A stretch of 64,000 nt of DNA, from the NCBI RefSeq assembly GCF_900115345.1, contig NZ_FOWC01000010.1, forward strand, positions 124,001-188,000. The letters run 5' to 3'. The translations under genes and the position numbers were made by a program. Each line of letters opens with the position of its first letter. The stretch's first letter is position 1. This stretch comes from Amycolatopsis rubida (GTDB lineage: Bacteria; Actinomycetota; Actinomycetes; Mycobacteriales; Pseudonocardiaceae). Shown piece by piece: positions 7,798 to 15,421 of this stretch. The notes under the pieces were generated by a model. The model saw only the letters and a program-made list of their open reading frames with translations. It was not told the origin of the DNA and did no database searches.

Positions 7798-9021
7798 TTA
7801 CGGCAACGACCAGATGGTCGGCAGCTCGGGAACGCCGCGGATCACGCCGAATGTCCGGCGCGTCCGCGCCCCGGGCAGCAGGCGGACGTCCGGGATCGCT
7901 GCCAGCAGCTCTTCGATCATCACCCTGATCTCCATCCGCGCTATGTGCTTGCCGACGCACTGATGGGGTCCTGTGCCCCAGGCAAGCTGCTGCGCGCTGG
8001 GCTCTTCCCGGTCCACCCGGAACTCCGACCCGTCCGGAAAAACGGATTCGTCACGGTTCGCACTTGGCCACAGCAGCACTACGCGGTCTCCGGGGACCAG
8101 CCGCACACCGCCGAGTTCGGTTTCTTTGACCACCGCCCGGCCCGTAACGGTGACAGCCGGTTCCTGGCGCACGGACTCGTTGATGACCGCCGTCAGCAAG
8201 CCCGGCTCGGCGGCGACAACACGGGCACGCAGACGATCGCGTTCAAACAGATTGAGCAGTACGCCGGCGCAGGCGTCCGAGGCCGTCAGGTGCCCAGCGG
8301 CGAGCATGAGTGCGGAGAACTTCGTCAGTTGCAGCGGGTTGGGCACTACGCCGCCTATCGAGGTGCGTGCCACGGTGCCGATCATCGATTCCTCCTCGAC
8401 GTCGTCGAGGAGAGCAGAGAGGAATGCCGTGTAGGCCTCGCTGCAGCGCGCGGTCTCGTCCGGGGTGGCGGCTGTCATGAACTCGCGCAAGTACTCAGCC
8501 AGCGCGGGCCGATGCTGCTCGGGAATGCCGAGCACCATAGCCGCCACGAGGGGCGGGATGACGCGGACGTACGAGGCTACGAGGTCGGTCTGACCGTCGC
8601 CGACGAACCGCGCGATTGCGTCCCGGCAGAGCCGGCGGACGTGGTCTTCGTGCGTCGCCGCTGCCTCCTGGCTGAAATGGTGGGCCAGCAGCTTCCGCCA
8701 TTGGCGGTGCTCGGCGCCGTCCACCTCGAACATCGGCGCGATGCACGCCAGTGGCGGCGCCACTCGGGGAGCGGCGCCGATGTTCACGTTCGCGCTGAAC
8801 GCCCCTGAGGCGTTGCGAGCGGCCTCGGCTATCGCGGGGTAGCGGAAGGCCAGGAAATAACCTCCGTCGGCCTGGGTGTGTGCGACGGGGCATCTCCCGC
8901 GCAGCACCTTCAAACGTTCGTGGACGTCGTCGACGATGGCGAAGGCCGGGTCGAGGTGGTCGAAATCGGTCTCGACAGGACCTGTGCGCTGCGATCCCGC
9001 CCGTTCCTCGCTCACACTCAC
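7798..9021 (-). CDS. cytochrome P450
   Basis: 407-aa class I bacterial P450. The haem ligand is C355 in AWGTGPHQCVGKHIARME (canonical F is W here). The K-helix E-x-x-R is E282-R285 in NESVRQEP. The I-helix reads AAGHLTA (241-247), where the usual acid/Thr pair is altered to His-Leu-Thr, so oxygen activation may be atypical or the substrate may take part. GTG at 9021 is chosen because TAGGAG precedes it; a GTG six nt downstream is possible. No ferredoxin gene is adjacent. It likely hydroxylates or cross-links a secondary metabolite; substrate unknown. Confidence 0.9.
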   Translation of the reverse strand: MSVSEERAGSQRTGPVETDFDHLDPAFAIVDDVHERLKVLRGRCPVAHTQADGGYFLAFRYPAIAEAARNASGAFSANVNIGAAPRVAPPLACIAPMFEVDGAEHRQWRKLLAHHFSQEAAATHEDHVRRLCRDAIARFVGDGQTDLVASYVRVIPPLVAAMVLGIPEQHRPALAEYLREFMTAATPDETARCSEAYTAFLSALLDDVEEESMIGTVARTSIGGVVPNPLQLTKFSALMLAAGHLTASDACAGVLLNLFERDRLRARVVAAEPGLLTAVINESVRQEPAVTVTGRAVVKETELGGVRLVPGDRVVLLWPSANRDESVFPDGSEFRVDREEPSAQQLAWGTGPHQCVGKHIARMEIRVMIEELLAAIPDVRLLPGARTRRTFGVIRGVPELPTIWSLP

Positions 9022-9266
9022 GTCGCTCCTAGGACAAGACCAGTGGTACTTCGTGCCTAGCGAAGGCCCGGGCTCGCGCGCAACAGAACGGGGACGAATC
9101 ACGTCGTTCAGTCTTGCTTGCAGACACAAACGCGTCCCGGTCAGCGGTACGCCGGATCGCTGGGCCCCGGTCCCGGACAGTCCCGCCCCCTGACCGAAAC
9201 CGCGCCGCGTGCAACGAGATCTCCGCAGCCTCGTTCGCGGCCGACGGATGTGCGCAGCGGAATGCC

Positions 9267-9308
9267 GCCGACGTCCGGCCGGGAAGCCGGGGCCGGGCGG
9301 ACGTCGGC
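9267..9308 (-). terminator. terminator downstream of small conserved gene
   Basis: GCCGACGTCCG (9267-9277) pairs perfectly with CGGACGTCGGC (9298-9308), just beyond the stop at 9324. The rest of the 9022-9323 spacer holds the P450 promoter region and nothing else I can name. Confidence 0.6.
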
Positions 9309-9323
9309 TTGTCCCCGGCGGGA

Positions 9324-9841
9324 TCAGCGGCGTTTGTCGATCGCGCGCTGCAGTCGTTCGGCCGGGTAGGACTTCACTTTTTTGGTGCCGACCGTCACCG
9401 GCGCGCCGATGACGCGCGCCGACGCGAGCGCCGTGGAGAGGCGTTGGTATCCCTTCGGTCCGGCCGGCCACTTGTGCTGCTCGCACATGAGCCCCAGCAG
9501 CGCCGCCGCGCTCACGTGAGTTTCCCCGTTGAGCAGATCCGAGTCGGCGACAGCGGTCAGGACCAGTGCGGTGTCGTCCAGGTCCCGCTCGTCGGATCCC
9601 TCGGCCTGCTTCGCGTTCTCGGCCGCGCCGAGGGCGTGTTCGCTGCCGCTGTGGTCCTCGGATTCGGCCGCTGCGGCGCTTTCGATGAGCAGCGGGCCCC
9701 GCGGCGGCGGCGCGGTGTCGACCTGGCGGCGGACGAGTGCGGCCACCCACTCCTCCGGCGTTTCCCCGGCGATGGCGGCGGAGAGACGGACCAGCCGCAG
9801 TACGTCGCCGGGAGCTCTAACTGGGGAAGCTCGGGCTGCAT
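9324..9841 (-). pseudogene. frameshifted copy of a conserved small plasmid protein (paralogue of 53960-54469)
   Basis: The body aligns closely with the intact 169-aa protein at 53960-54469. Both have RLVRLSAAIAGETPEEW, LVRR-x-VDT, PRGPLLIES, DDTALVL and WP-x-GPKG followed by RLS-x-AL. In the intact copy ATG is followed by CAGCTAGAACTTCCC and then 18 nt to CTGGTCCG. Here a similar start (ATGCAGCCCGAGCTTCCC, ATG at 9841) is followed by about 14 extra nt, partly repeating GAGCTNCCC. The ATG is therefore out of frame with the body, and no good in-frame start exists. The C-terminal basic SYPAERLQRAIDKRR matches TYPAAELKKAVANRS of the paralogue. Family function unknown. Confidence 0.65.
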
Positions 9842-9930
9842 TCGTGGGCTCCTTCTGAGTCGAACAGCGGTGCGGCTCGCAGGGATTGCGAGCGCGGGTC
9901 ACCTTGGTACCAGGGGTGTCGAATCCACGC
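9842..9930. promoter_or_regulatory. conserved upstream block, copy A (other copy at 54470-54545)
   Basis: The sequence upstream of the frameshifted gene shares CTCCTTCTGAGTCG, an inverted-repeat core (GGCTCGCAGGGATTGCGAGC here, GGCTCGCTCGGACGGCGAGC in the other copy) and GAGCGCGGGTCACCTTGG followed by TACCAGGG with the region upstream of the paralogue. The CTCCTTCTG is the ribosome binding site (CAGAAGGAG) on the minus strand. Conservation of non-coding DNA at this level suggests a shared promoter/operator, or a recent duplication that carried its control region. Confidence 0.55.
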
Positions 9931-10001
9931 GGACCGGGCCTGTGCCAGGCGGGCACGAGGCGGTTGTCGGCCGGGCCGCAGGTCGGCGCTGTCCTGCGCG
10001 C

Positions 10002-10036
10002 CGGGGCGGCGCGGCCGGGCCGGCCGCGCCGCCCCG
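10002..10036 (-). terminator. strong GC hairpin after methyltransferase
   Basis: CGGGGCGGCGCGGCC (10002-10016) pairs perfectly with GGCCGCGCCGCCCCG (10022-10036) around a 5-nt loop, about 40 nt past the methyltransferase stop. Confidence 0.65.
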
Positions 10037-10076
10037 ACCGCGTGCTCCGGCGGTTCTGCCTTGCAGGACAGCGTGA

Positions 10077-11138
10077 TCACCGTTCCTCGGCTCTGTTGCC
10101 GAACAGCGTGGCCATCACCGCGCGGCTCAGGTCCGGGGGGGGAACGGAGTTGCCGATCTGGGACTGGACGGAATTGCGGCTTCCGGTGAACTCGAATTCG
10201 TCGGGGAAGCCGAACAGTCTTTGAGCTCGGGTATGCGCAGGTGCCGGTTCTCCCAGTGGAACGGGCCCGTGTACGGGCCGGGCTGCGCCTGAATGGTGGG
10301 GGAGGGCCGGTCCGGGTCGAGTTTGAGCAGGAACGACCAGTAGCGCGAGCGCCAGCGGAACAGCGGCGCCGGGTGTCCTCGTTCGGCCGTGTAGTGCAGA
10401 TAGTTCCCGCCGGGAGGGATGCCGGGCAGCAGGCGGCCGTACCGTCCGGCGACCTCGTCCGCGGGTTCCGGGCCGGCGGTCAGGCCTTCCAGCGCTTGCC
10501 CCGCCGTGACCTGCGACTTCTCGGGATCGCCTGCGGCGCGGCGGTTGCGCGTGCCGCCGAACCCGGGCGCGGGAAGCTCGGGCGTCGTTTTCTCGCTCTT
10601 GAGCACTCCGGCCACGAACAGCCGCTGTCGCGATTGCGCGACGCCGAAGTCCGCGGCGTTCAGCACTTTCCAGGCGTGCTTGTACCCGGCGGCGTCGGCT
10701 TCGGCGAGCAGGCGCCGGAACGCGGGACGGCTGGCCCGGTTGTCGAAGGTCAGCGCGGCGACGTTCTCGAGGACGAAGCCGCGGGGCCGCGCCTCCCGCA
10801 GGACGCGGGTGAACTCCTGCAGGAGGCTCGCGGCGGGGTCGAGCCCTGCGCGTTTCCAGTCGAGCCAGAAGCCGGACTTCGAGAACGGGGTGCACGGCGG
10901 GCCGCCGATGAGCAGGTCGGGCCGCTCCCGCCGTCGCCATGATCTCTGCGGTGGGGACGTCGCGGATGTCGGCGCAGAGGACCGAACCGGCCAGGTGCGG
11001 GAAGTTCTTCCTCATCGTGTCGGCGGCGTCGGCGTCGCGTTCGACCGCGGCGCGCACCTCGAAACCCGCCGTCTCCGCGCCGAGGTCCAGCCCGCCCACG
11101 CCGGAGAACACCGAGATCGCGACGCCGCGCGTCGTCAT
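10077..11138 (-). pseudogene. C5-cytosine DNA methyltransferase with two frameshifts
   Basis: Conserved Dcm-type motifs are all present but spread over two frames. The first frame gives motif I SVFSGVGGLDLGAETAGF and CADIRDV. A slip near 10920 moves the catalytic loop GGPPCTPFSKSGFWLDW and ENVAAL-type segment into a second frame, which continues through LNAADFGVAQSRQRLFVAGV to LRIPELK. A second slip near 10217 returns to the first frame for LFGFPDEFEF and the terminal IGNSVPPP-like motif X (QIGNSVPPPDLSRAVM). Corrected length would be near 350 aa. No endonuclease gene is adjacent, so it was probably an orphan or lost its partner. The slips could be decay or sequence error. Confidence 0.75.
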
Positions 11139-11156
11139 GGTCGGGCCGCCGGCCCG

Positions 11157-12251
11157 TCACGCGGTCCGGCGGGCGGACAGCGGACTCCGCTCGTGGGCGA
11201 GCCGGGTGGCCAGGGCCATGTTCGCCGCCGCCGCGGCGAGGGTGCGCCGCCCGAGCCCGCATCCGGCGGCGATGCCCTCCACCGGTCCGCCCAGGGCGTC
11301 CTCGATCAGGGCGAGCGCGTGCCGGCTCTCGACGGGGTGGTCCTCGGCGACCACTCCCGCGATGACGTCGATTCCGCGTCGCAGCCGCAGCAGCGCCCGG
11401 AAGAACGCGGGATCCGTGGACGGCGGCGCGCTGCCGTGCGCGACGGGCAGGTGGACCGTCGGCATCGGGATGCCCAGCGCGGCCAGCGCGTCGGCCAGGG
11501 CGTTGAGGAACATGACCGCGGCGTCGAGGTCGACCGGCGTGAACAGGGGCTCGTGTTCGAGGTCGCCGTAGCAGAGGTGCAGGATCCACCGGGCGTCCGG
11601 CGCGGCGGCGATGACTCCCGAGACCTGCTGGACGAGTTCCGCCGTCAGCAGCGGCCGGTCCTCGCGGGCGGCGCGCTGGTAGGCGGCCAGGACGGCCGGG
11701 GTTTCCAGCTGCAGCTGGACCCGGTCGCCCCACCGGGCGGCGAGGGCGGCGACTTCGTCCACGACGGAGGCCTGCAGCGCGGGCATCCACTCGTCGGCGG
11801 ATTCGGGGGAGCCGGCGGCGAACAGCGCGCGATCGAACGCGTTGGGGATGCCGACGTGCAGGCGGCGCGGGACCGCACCGGTGTCGAGGGTGTCCAGCAC
11901 GGCGAACGCGGCCTCGGTCTGGGCGACGCGGCCCATCGCGAGGTCGGCGGGGTCGAGCTCGTGCCCGGGGCGGATCCGGTAGCAGGGGACGTCGTCGTAG
12001 CCCCGGCTCGCTCCGGAGCGGACTTGTTCGAGCGCGGGAAGCCGCGCCAGGCTGTCGAGCCAGTCGATGATCCACCGCGGATCGGGCTCGTAGTACATCG
12101 CGGTCAACGGCGCGTACCCGCAGTGGGCCAGGGGCCAGGCGAGCGCGGCGCGGATGTCGCGGTGCAGCGGCGGGGGCAGCGAGCCGACCAGGTGGACGGG
12201 AATCGGGTCAGTGGCGCGGCGGGCGAACGCCGCCGTCGTGGTGGTCGGCAT
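11157..12251 (-). CDS. MetE-like (cobalamin-independent methionine synthase C-terminal fold) protein
   Basis: 364 aa, half the size of MetE. It resembles the UROD/MetE-like core barrel alone. The zinc-site pattern is recognisable: H225 and C227 in ILHLCYGDLEHEP, an acidic ligand at E232 or E234, and C331 in AAGCGLGRR (compare D-C-G-L-K in MetE). The N-terminus has HLVGSLPPP, like the 'VGS-x-PR' start of the fold. ATG at 12251 follows GAAGGA. Known core MetE-like proteins move methyl groups between a methyl donor and a thiolate. Here it sits downstream of the secreted hydrolase, past a terminator, and 18 nt before the methyltransferase pseudogene. Its acceptor is unknown. Confidence 0.7.
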   Translation of the reverse strand: MPTTTTAAFARRATDPIPVHLVGSLPPPLHRDIRAALAWPLAHCGYAPLTAMYYEPDPRWIIDWLDSLARLPALEQVRSGASRGYDDVPCYRIRPGHELDPADLAMGRVAQTEAAFAVLDTLDTGAVPRRLHVGIPNAFDRALFAAGSPESADEWMPALQASVVDEVAALAARWGDRVQLQLETPAVLAAYQRAAREDRPLLTAELVQQVSGVIAAAPDARWILHLCYGDLEHEPLFTPVDLDAAVMFLNALADALAALGIPMPTVHLPVAHGSAPPSTDPAFFRALLRLRRGIDVIAGVVAEDHPVESRHALALIEDALGGPVEGIAAGCGLGRRTLAAAAANMALATRLAHERSPLSARRTA

Positions 12252-12347
12252 GACGGGAAGTCCTTCTCTGGGAACGATCGCAGTGGCGCGGCGGCCGGGA
12301 GAACAGATCGGCGCGCAGGTGCGGATCGCGAACGGAAAGGGAGAGGG

Positions 12348-12388
12348 CCGTCGTCGCGGCACGGGCAGATGCCGTGCCGCGGCGACGG
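12348..12388 (-). terminator. terminator between hydrolase and MetE-like gene
   Basis: CCGTCGTCGCGGCACGG (12348-12364) pairs with CCGTGCCGCGGCGACGG (12372-12388), 17 bp with a single G-U, directly after the hydrolase stop at 12393. Confidence 0.7.
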
Positions 12389-12392
12389 TCGG

Positions 12393-13475
12393 CTACTGGG
12401 CGGGCAGGGCGGTGTCGAGCCAGCGGGTCACGTCGCGGGCGGCGTCGGCGCCGTTGCGGGCCAGCTGCAGGTCGTGCCCGGCGCCGGGAAGCACGGAGGT
12501 GTGCAGGCGCGCGGCCGGGCCGAACGCGGTGGCCTGGGCGCGGGCCAGGGCTTGCGGGGACGCGCAGTCGGCGGCGTTGCCCGGGGCGCAGAACAGGCGG
12601 TCGCGGCTGCCGACCTGCAGCATGGTCGGCACGGTGATCTTGCGGGTGGTGTCGGGCGAGAAGCCCTTCAGCACGACTCCGGACAGCTCGACGGGCGAGG
12701 CGACGTCCTTGGTGGACTCGTCGTACTGGACGACCTCCGGGTCGACGTCGCCGGCGTCGTGGAACGCGGCGGCGCGTAGGCCGGGCCGCGTCGTCAGGTA
12801 CAGCGGGTCGATCAGCGGTCCGAACGCGGGGTCCAGGGCCGCGGGCCACACCTGCGAGGTGAGGGTCTTGAGCAGCGCGCCGGTGTCGAGCTGCGAGGTG
12901 CCGCCGGTGAGCACCACGGCGTCGACGTCGTGGTAGGCGGTGGTCTCGACCGACGCGACCCCGGTGCCCATCGAGTGCCCGACCAGCGCGACGCGATCGG
13001 CCGGGGCACCGGTGACCTCGCCCGCTTTGAGCCGCCCGACGATCTGGTGCACGACGTTCGCCTGGCTGTCCACCGTCACCAGCGCACTGAGCGGCCGGGA
13101 GCTTGTCCCCGACCCGAGCCGGTCGATCGCCAGGGTGGTGTAGCCGCCGGAATTCGCTTGCCGCGCATAGGAATACCGGCCTCCGGCGACGGGATAGTCC
13201 CAGTAGGACGCGTTGTACGTGCCCCCGTGCAGGAGCAGTTGGACGGTGTTTTTCGCCGGGCCATCCGGTGTGCACAGGACGCCGTGGACGGACACGTCGA
13301 GCGGCCCGACTTTCGCCGGGATCGTGACGTCGCGGCAGGTTCGCGCCCCGGCGGCGGTGTCGGCCGACGCATCGGCCGGGATCGCGGCCGCCGCCAGCAC
13401 CGTTCCCGCCGCGGCGGCCACCGCGGCGAGCCGCCGGAACCTGGTGTTCCGGCCGTGTTTGCGTGCAGGTCCCAT
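12393..13475 (-). CDS. secreted alpha/beta hydrolase (paralogue 1)
   Basis: 360 aa. A basic N-terminus (MGPARKHGRNTRFRR) and an Ala-rich hydrophobic core end at ADASADTA, a typical signal peptide. The mature part has the oxyanion segment LLLHGGTYNASYW, nucleophile S168 in GHSMGTG, an acid in QVGSRDRLF and the catalytic His in GAGHDLQL. Cysteines C47, C68 and a late pair (LFCAPGNAADC) suggest disulfides outside the cell. It is about half identical by eye to the hydrolase at 14271-15368 and shares its upstream 45-bp block. Secreted hydrolases of this type cleave esters or peptides. Flanking of the repeat peptide suggests processing or release, which is inference. Confidence 0.85.
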   Translation of the reverse strand: MGPARKHGRNTRFRRLAAVAAAAGTVLAAAAIPADASADTAAGARTCRDVTIPAKVGPLDVSVHGVLCTPDGPAKNTVQLLLHGGTYNASYWDYPVAGGRYSYARQANSGGYTTLAIDRLGSGTSSRPLSALVTVDSQANVVHQIVGRLKAGEVTGAPADRVALVGHSMGTGVASVETTAYHDVDAVVLTGGTSQLDTGALLKTLTSQVWPAALDPAFGPLIDPLYLTTRPGLRAAAFHDAGDVDPEVVQYDESTKDVASPVELSGVVLKGFSPDTTRKITVPTMLQVGSRDRLFCAPGNAADCASPQALARAQATAFGPAARLHTSVLPGAGHDLQLARNGADAARDVTRWLDTALPAQ

Positions 13476-13519
13476 TGTTCGATTTCCCCCCTGGAAACAG
13501 CGCCGCCCTGCCCCCTTGC
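13473..13519 (-). promoter_or_regulatory. conserved 45-bp leader, copy 1
   Basis: Reading toward the start codon, GGGGGCAGGGCGGCGCTGTT then TCCAGGGGGGAAATCGAACA abuts ATG of paralogue 1. It is nearly the same as the block at 15366-15409 before paralogue 2. The run of G residues is the ribosome binding site. The spacer 13476-13719 otherwise contains only the terminator of the peptide gene. Confidence 0.55.
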
Positions 13520-13673
13520 AGTGACGGCGTGCTGCTGGTCAACACGTTGTGGCGGAACAGGATCGGCGTCGCGAGGGCGTGCCGCGATCCGCCCGGGGGC
13601 TGTCGGCCATTGCCAAGCCCTGCCGCTGCGCGGACCGGGCGGACGCGGAGGCGTACGCGCTCGTCCTGCCGGA

Positions 13674-13710
13674 CGGGTGCTCCCGTGCGGAGCGTGCACG
13701 GGAGCACCCG
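13674..13710 (-). terminator. terminator of repeat-peptide gene
   Basis: CGGGTGCTCCCGTGC (13674-13688) and GCACGGGAGCACCCG (13696-13710) form a perfect 15-bp stem with a 7-nt loop, 10 nt past the peptide stop. It separates the peptide transcript from the second hydrolase gene. Confidence 0.75.
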
Positions 13711-13719
13711 GCGGGATCG

Positions 13720-14037
13720 TCAGGCTCCGGTGATGCGCGTGCCGTTCAGACGCACCGCGCCCTCGCGGGTCAGCGGCTCGTCGTTGCCCGCTGGCGACAC
13801 GGTGATCCGCGTGCCGTCCGGGCTCACCGCGCCCTCGCGAGTCAGCGGCTCGTCGTTGCCGTTCGGACGCACCGCGCCTTCCCGGGTCAGTGGCTCGTCG
13901 TTGCCCGCGGGGGCGGCGTGGACGGTCGCGGCGGGGGCGACGGCCGCGTTCGCGGCGGCCGAGGTGGCCAGGGCGAGGGTGCCGGAAGCGGCCGCGACGA
14001 GCAGGCCGGTGGCGAGCAGCTTCTTCGTGCTGGACAT
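13720..14037 (-). CDS. secreted repeat peptide (3 x GNDEPLTREGAV)
   Basis: 105 aa. MSSTKKLLATGLLVAAASGT begins a clear signal peptide ending near ATSAAANA (cleavage about residue 31). After a short Ala/Pro linker come three exact copies of GNDEPLTREGAV at residues 45-56, 60-71 and 84-95. The second and third are followed by GTRIT (75-79 and 99-103), so the unit is about 24 aa and the first copy is shortened. Nothing else is left in the mature protein. CCAAGGAGAAACGA gives a good ribosome binding site, and a CGTGGC/GCCACG hairpin lies at 14057-14072. Two homologous secreted hydrolases flank it. It may be a secreted pro-peptide from which several identical peptides are released. I know no named family. 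Confidence 0.65.
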   Translation of the reverse strand: MSSTKKLLATGLLVAAASGTLALATSAAANAAVAPAATVHAAPAGNDEPLTREGAVRPNGNDEPLTREGAVSPDGTRITVSPAGNDEPLTREGAVRLNGTRITGA

Positions 14038-14178
14038 TCGTTTCTCCTTGGGGTGTCGTGGCTTGCGCCACGGTCGGGGTTGTGTGTGGACGGTGGGGGG
14101 AGCTGTGCTGCGCGGCGGTGGCGGCGGGCCGCGCGGGCGGGTGCCGTCGCGGCGGGCGCCCGGGTGCCGGTGCGCGGC

Positions 14179-14250
14179 GACGTTCGCCTCGAAGGCCGGG
14201 TCGTCCTCGGCGGCGACGTTCGCCTCGAAGGCCGGGTCGTCCTCGGCGGC
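14179..14250 (-). repeat. exact 2 x 36-nt tandem repeat in coupled open frame
   Basis: Two identical 36-nt units (14179-14214 and 14215-14250) encode AAEDDPAFEANV twice on the minus strand. The frame can start at GTG 14274, which overlaps the hydrolase stop as GTGA, a normal coupling signal. It runs without a stop through a Pro/Arg-rich stretch into the repeat-peptide gene in the same frame. The frame from 14274 to 13720 would be 184 aa with the signal peptide buried inside, so I favour ATG 14037 for the secreted peptide. The short upstream repeat could belong to a separate or longer precursor. Confidence 0.5.
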
Positions 14251-14270
14251 GAGGCGGGCCCGGGCTGGGT

Positions 14271-15368
14271 TCACGGTTCGCCGGCGATCCGTCCGGTCGC
14301 GCCGGCGGCGTGGGGTGCGCACTGGTGCAGTGCGGTGTCGAGCCAGCCGGTGATCGCGTCCAGCGCCGCCCGGCGGTCGGCGGCCAGCGTCAGGGCGTGG
14401 CCTGCTCGCGGCTGGATGTAGGCCGACAGGGGCCGGGAGAAGTTGTGCTGCTCGGCGGCTTTGAACGACTCGGAGCTGCTGCAGTCGACCGCGGCGCAGG
14501 ACCAGGAATCCTGCTGGCCGTTGGCTTCGAGCACCGGCGCGGTGATCGCCCTGGTCGCGGCCTCGGCGGTGCCGACGGTCGCGGCGTCGGCCAGTTCGGT
14601 GGCCGACCCGACGTCCTTGCGCGCTTCCTCGGCGCCGGTGATGACCGGGTCGGCGTCGGCGGGGGCGTGGAACAGTGCGGGCCGCGCCCCGGGGCGGGTG
14701 GTCAGCCAGCCCGGGTCCAGCGGCCGCCCTTCCTCGGCCGCCGGGTGCATGTTCGCGAGGGACTGCTGCACCTGGGCGGGGTCGATCGTGTGGGAGTAGG
14801 CGGTGAGCACGACGGCGTCGGCGTCGCGCGGGTGGCGGCTGGCGGTCATAACGGCGACCAGGCTGCCCAGGCTGTGCCCGACGAGCGCTGCCTGCCAGTA
14901 GCGGCGCCCGTCGAGCCGTCCGGCCCGGGCCCGGGCGATGGCCTGGTGCACGGCCTCGGCTTGCGCTGCGCCGGTGACCAGGGTGCTGGCCGGGCGGCTG
15001 CTGGCGCCGCTGCCGATCGCGTCGAGCGCCAGCGTCGCGTACCCGGCGGCGACGGCGCGGCCGACGTAGGACTCCCCTCCGGTGTCCAAATTGGACCAGT
15101 ACGACGCCGCGTACGTGCCTCCGTGCAACAGCAACTGGACGGCGCCGTTCCCGGGGCCGGGCGGCGCGCACAGGACGCCGTGGACCGACGCGTCGAGCTG
15201 TCCCGCGGACACGGGGATCGTGAGGTCGCGGCAGGTCCGCGGCGCGGCGGTGTCGGCGGACGCGGCGGCCGGGATCGCGGCCGCCGTCAGCGCCGTCGCG
15301 GCCGCGGCGGCGACGGCGGCGAGCCGCCGGAACCGTCTGGTGCGGACAGGTGTGCGTGCAGGTGCCAT
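14271..15368 (-). CDS. secreted alpha/beta hydrolase (paralogue 2)
   Basis: 365 aa. It has the same plan as the 12393-13475 protein: basic N-terminus and signal peptide ending near AASADTA, CRDLTIPVSAGQLDASVHGV, oxyanion loop LLLHGGTYAASYW, nucleophile S166 in GHSLGSL, a cysteine pair in WSCAAVDC and the catalytic His in PRAGHALTL. The acid is less obvious (ANGQQDSWS). It sits immediately upstream of the repeat peptide on the same strand, and its stop overlaps a GTG start. It starts 53 nt after the YczE-like gene, so it could also be read from that operon. Confidence 0.85.
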   Translation of the reverse strand: MAPARTPVRTRRFRRLAAVAAAAATALTAAAIPAAASADTAAPRTCRDLTIPVSAGQLDASVHGVLCAPPGPGNGAVQLLLHGGTYAASYWSNLDTGGESYVGRAVAAGYATLALDAIGSGASSRPASTLVTGAAQAEAVHQAIARARAGRLDGRRYWQAALVGHSLGSLVAVMTASRHPRDADAVVLTAYSHTIDPAQVQQSLANMHPAAEEGRPLDPGWLTTRPGARPALFHAPADADPVITGAEEARKDVGSATELADAATVGTAEAATRAITAPVLEANGQQDSWSCAAVDCSSSESFKAAEQHNFSRPLSAYIQPRAGHALTLAADRRAALDAITGWLDTALHQCAPHAAGATGRIAGEP

Positions 15369-15409
15369 GGTTCGGTTTCCCCCTGAAACAGCGCCGCCCT
15401 GCCCCCTGC
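15366..15409 (-). promoter_or_regulatory. conserved 45-bp leader, copy 2
   Basis: GCAGGGGGCAGGGCGGCGCT followed by GTTTCAGGGGGAAACCGAACC leads into ATG of paralogue 2. It matches the copy before paralogue 1 with only a few changes. The small gene at 18064 also has AAGGGGGAAACAG before its ATG, so a G-run ribosome binding site is a local habit of this locus. Confidence 0.5.
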
Positions 15410-15421
15410 GAGGGCGGCGAA

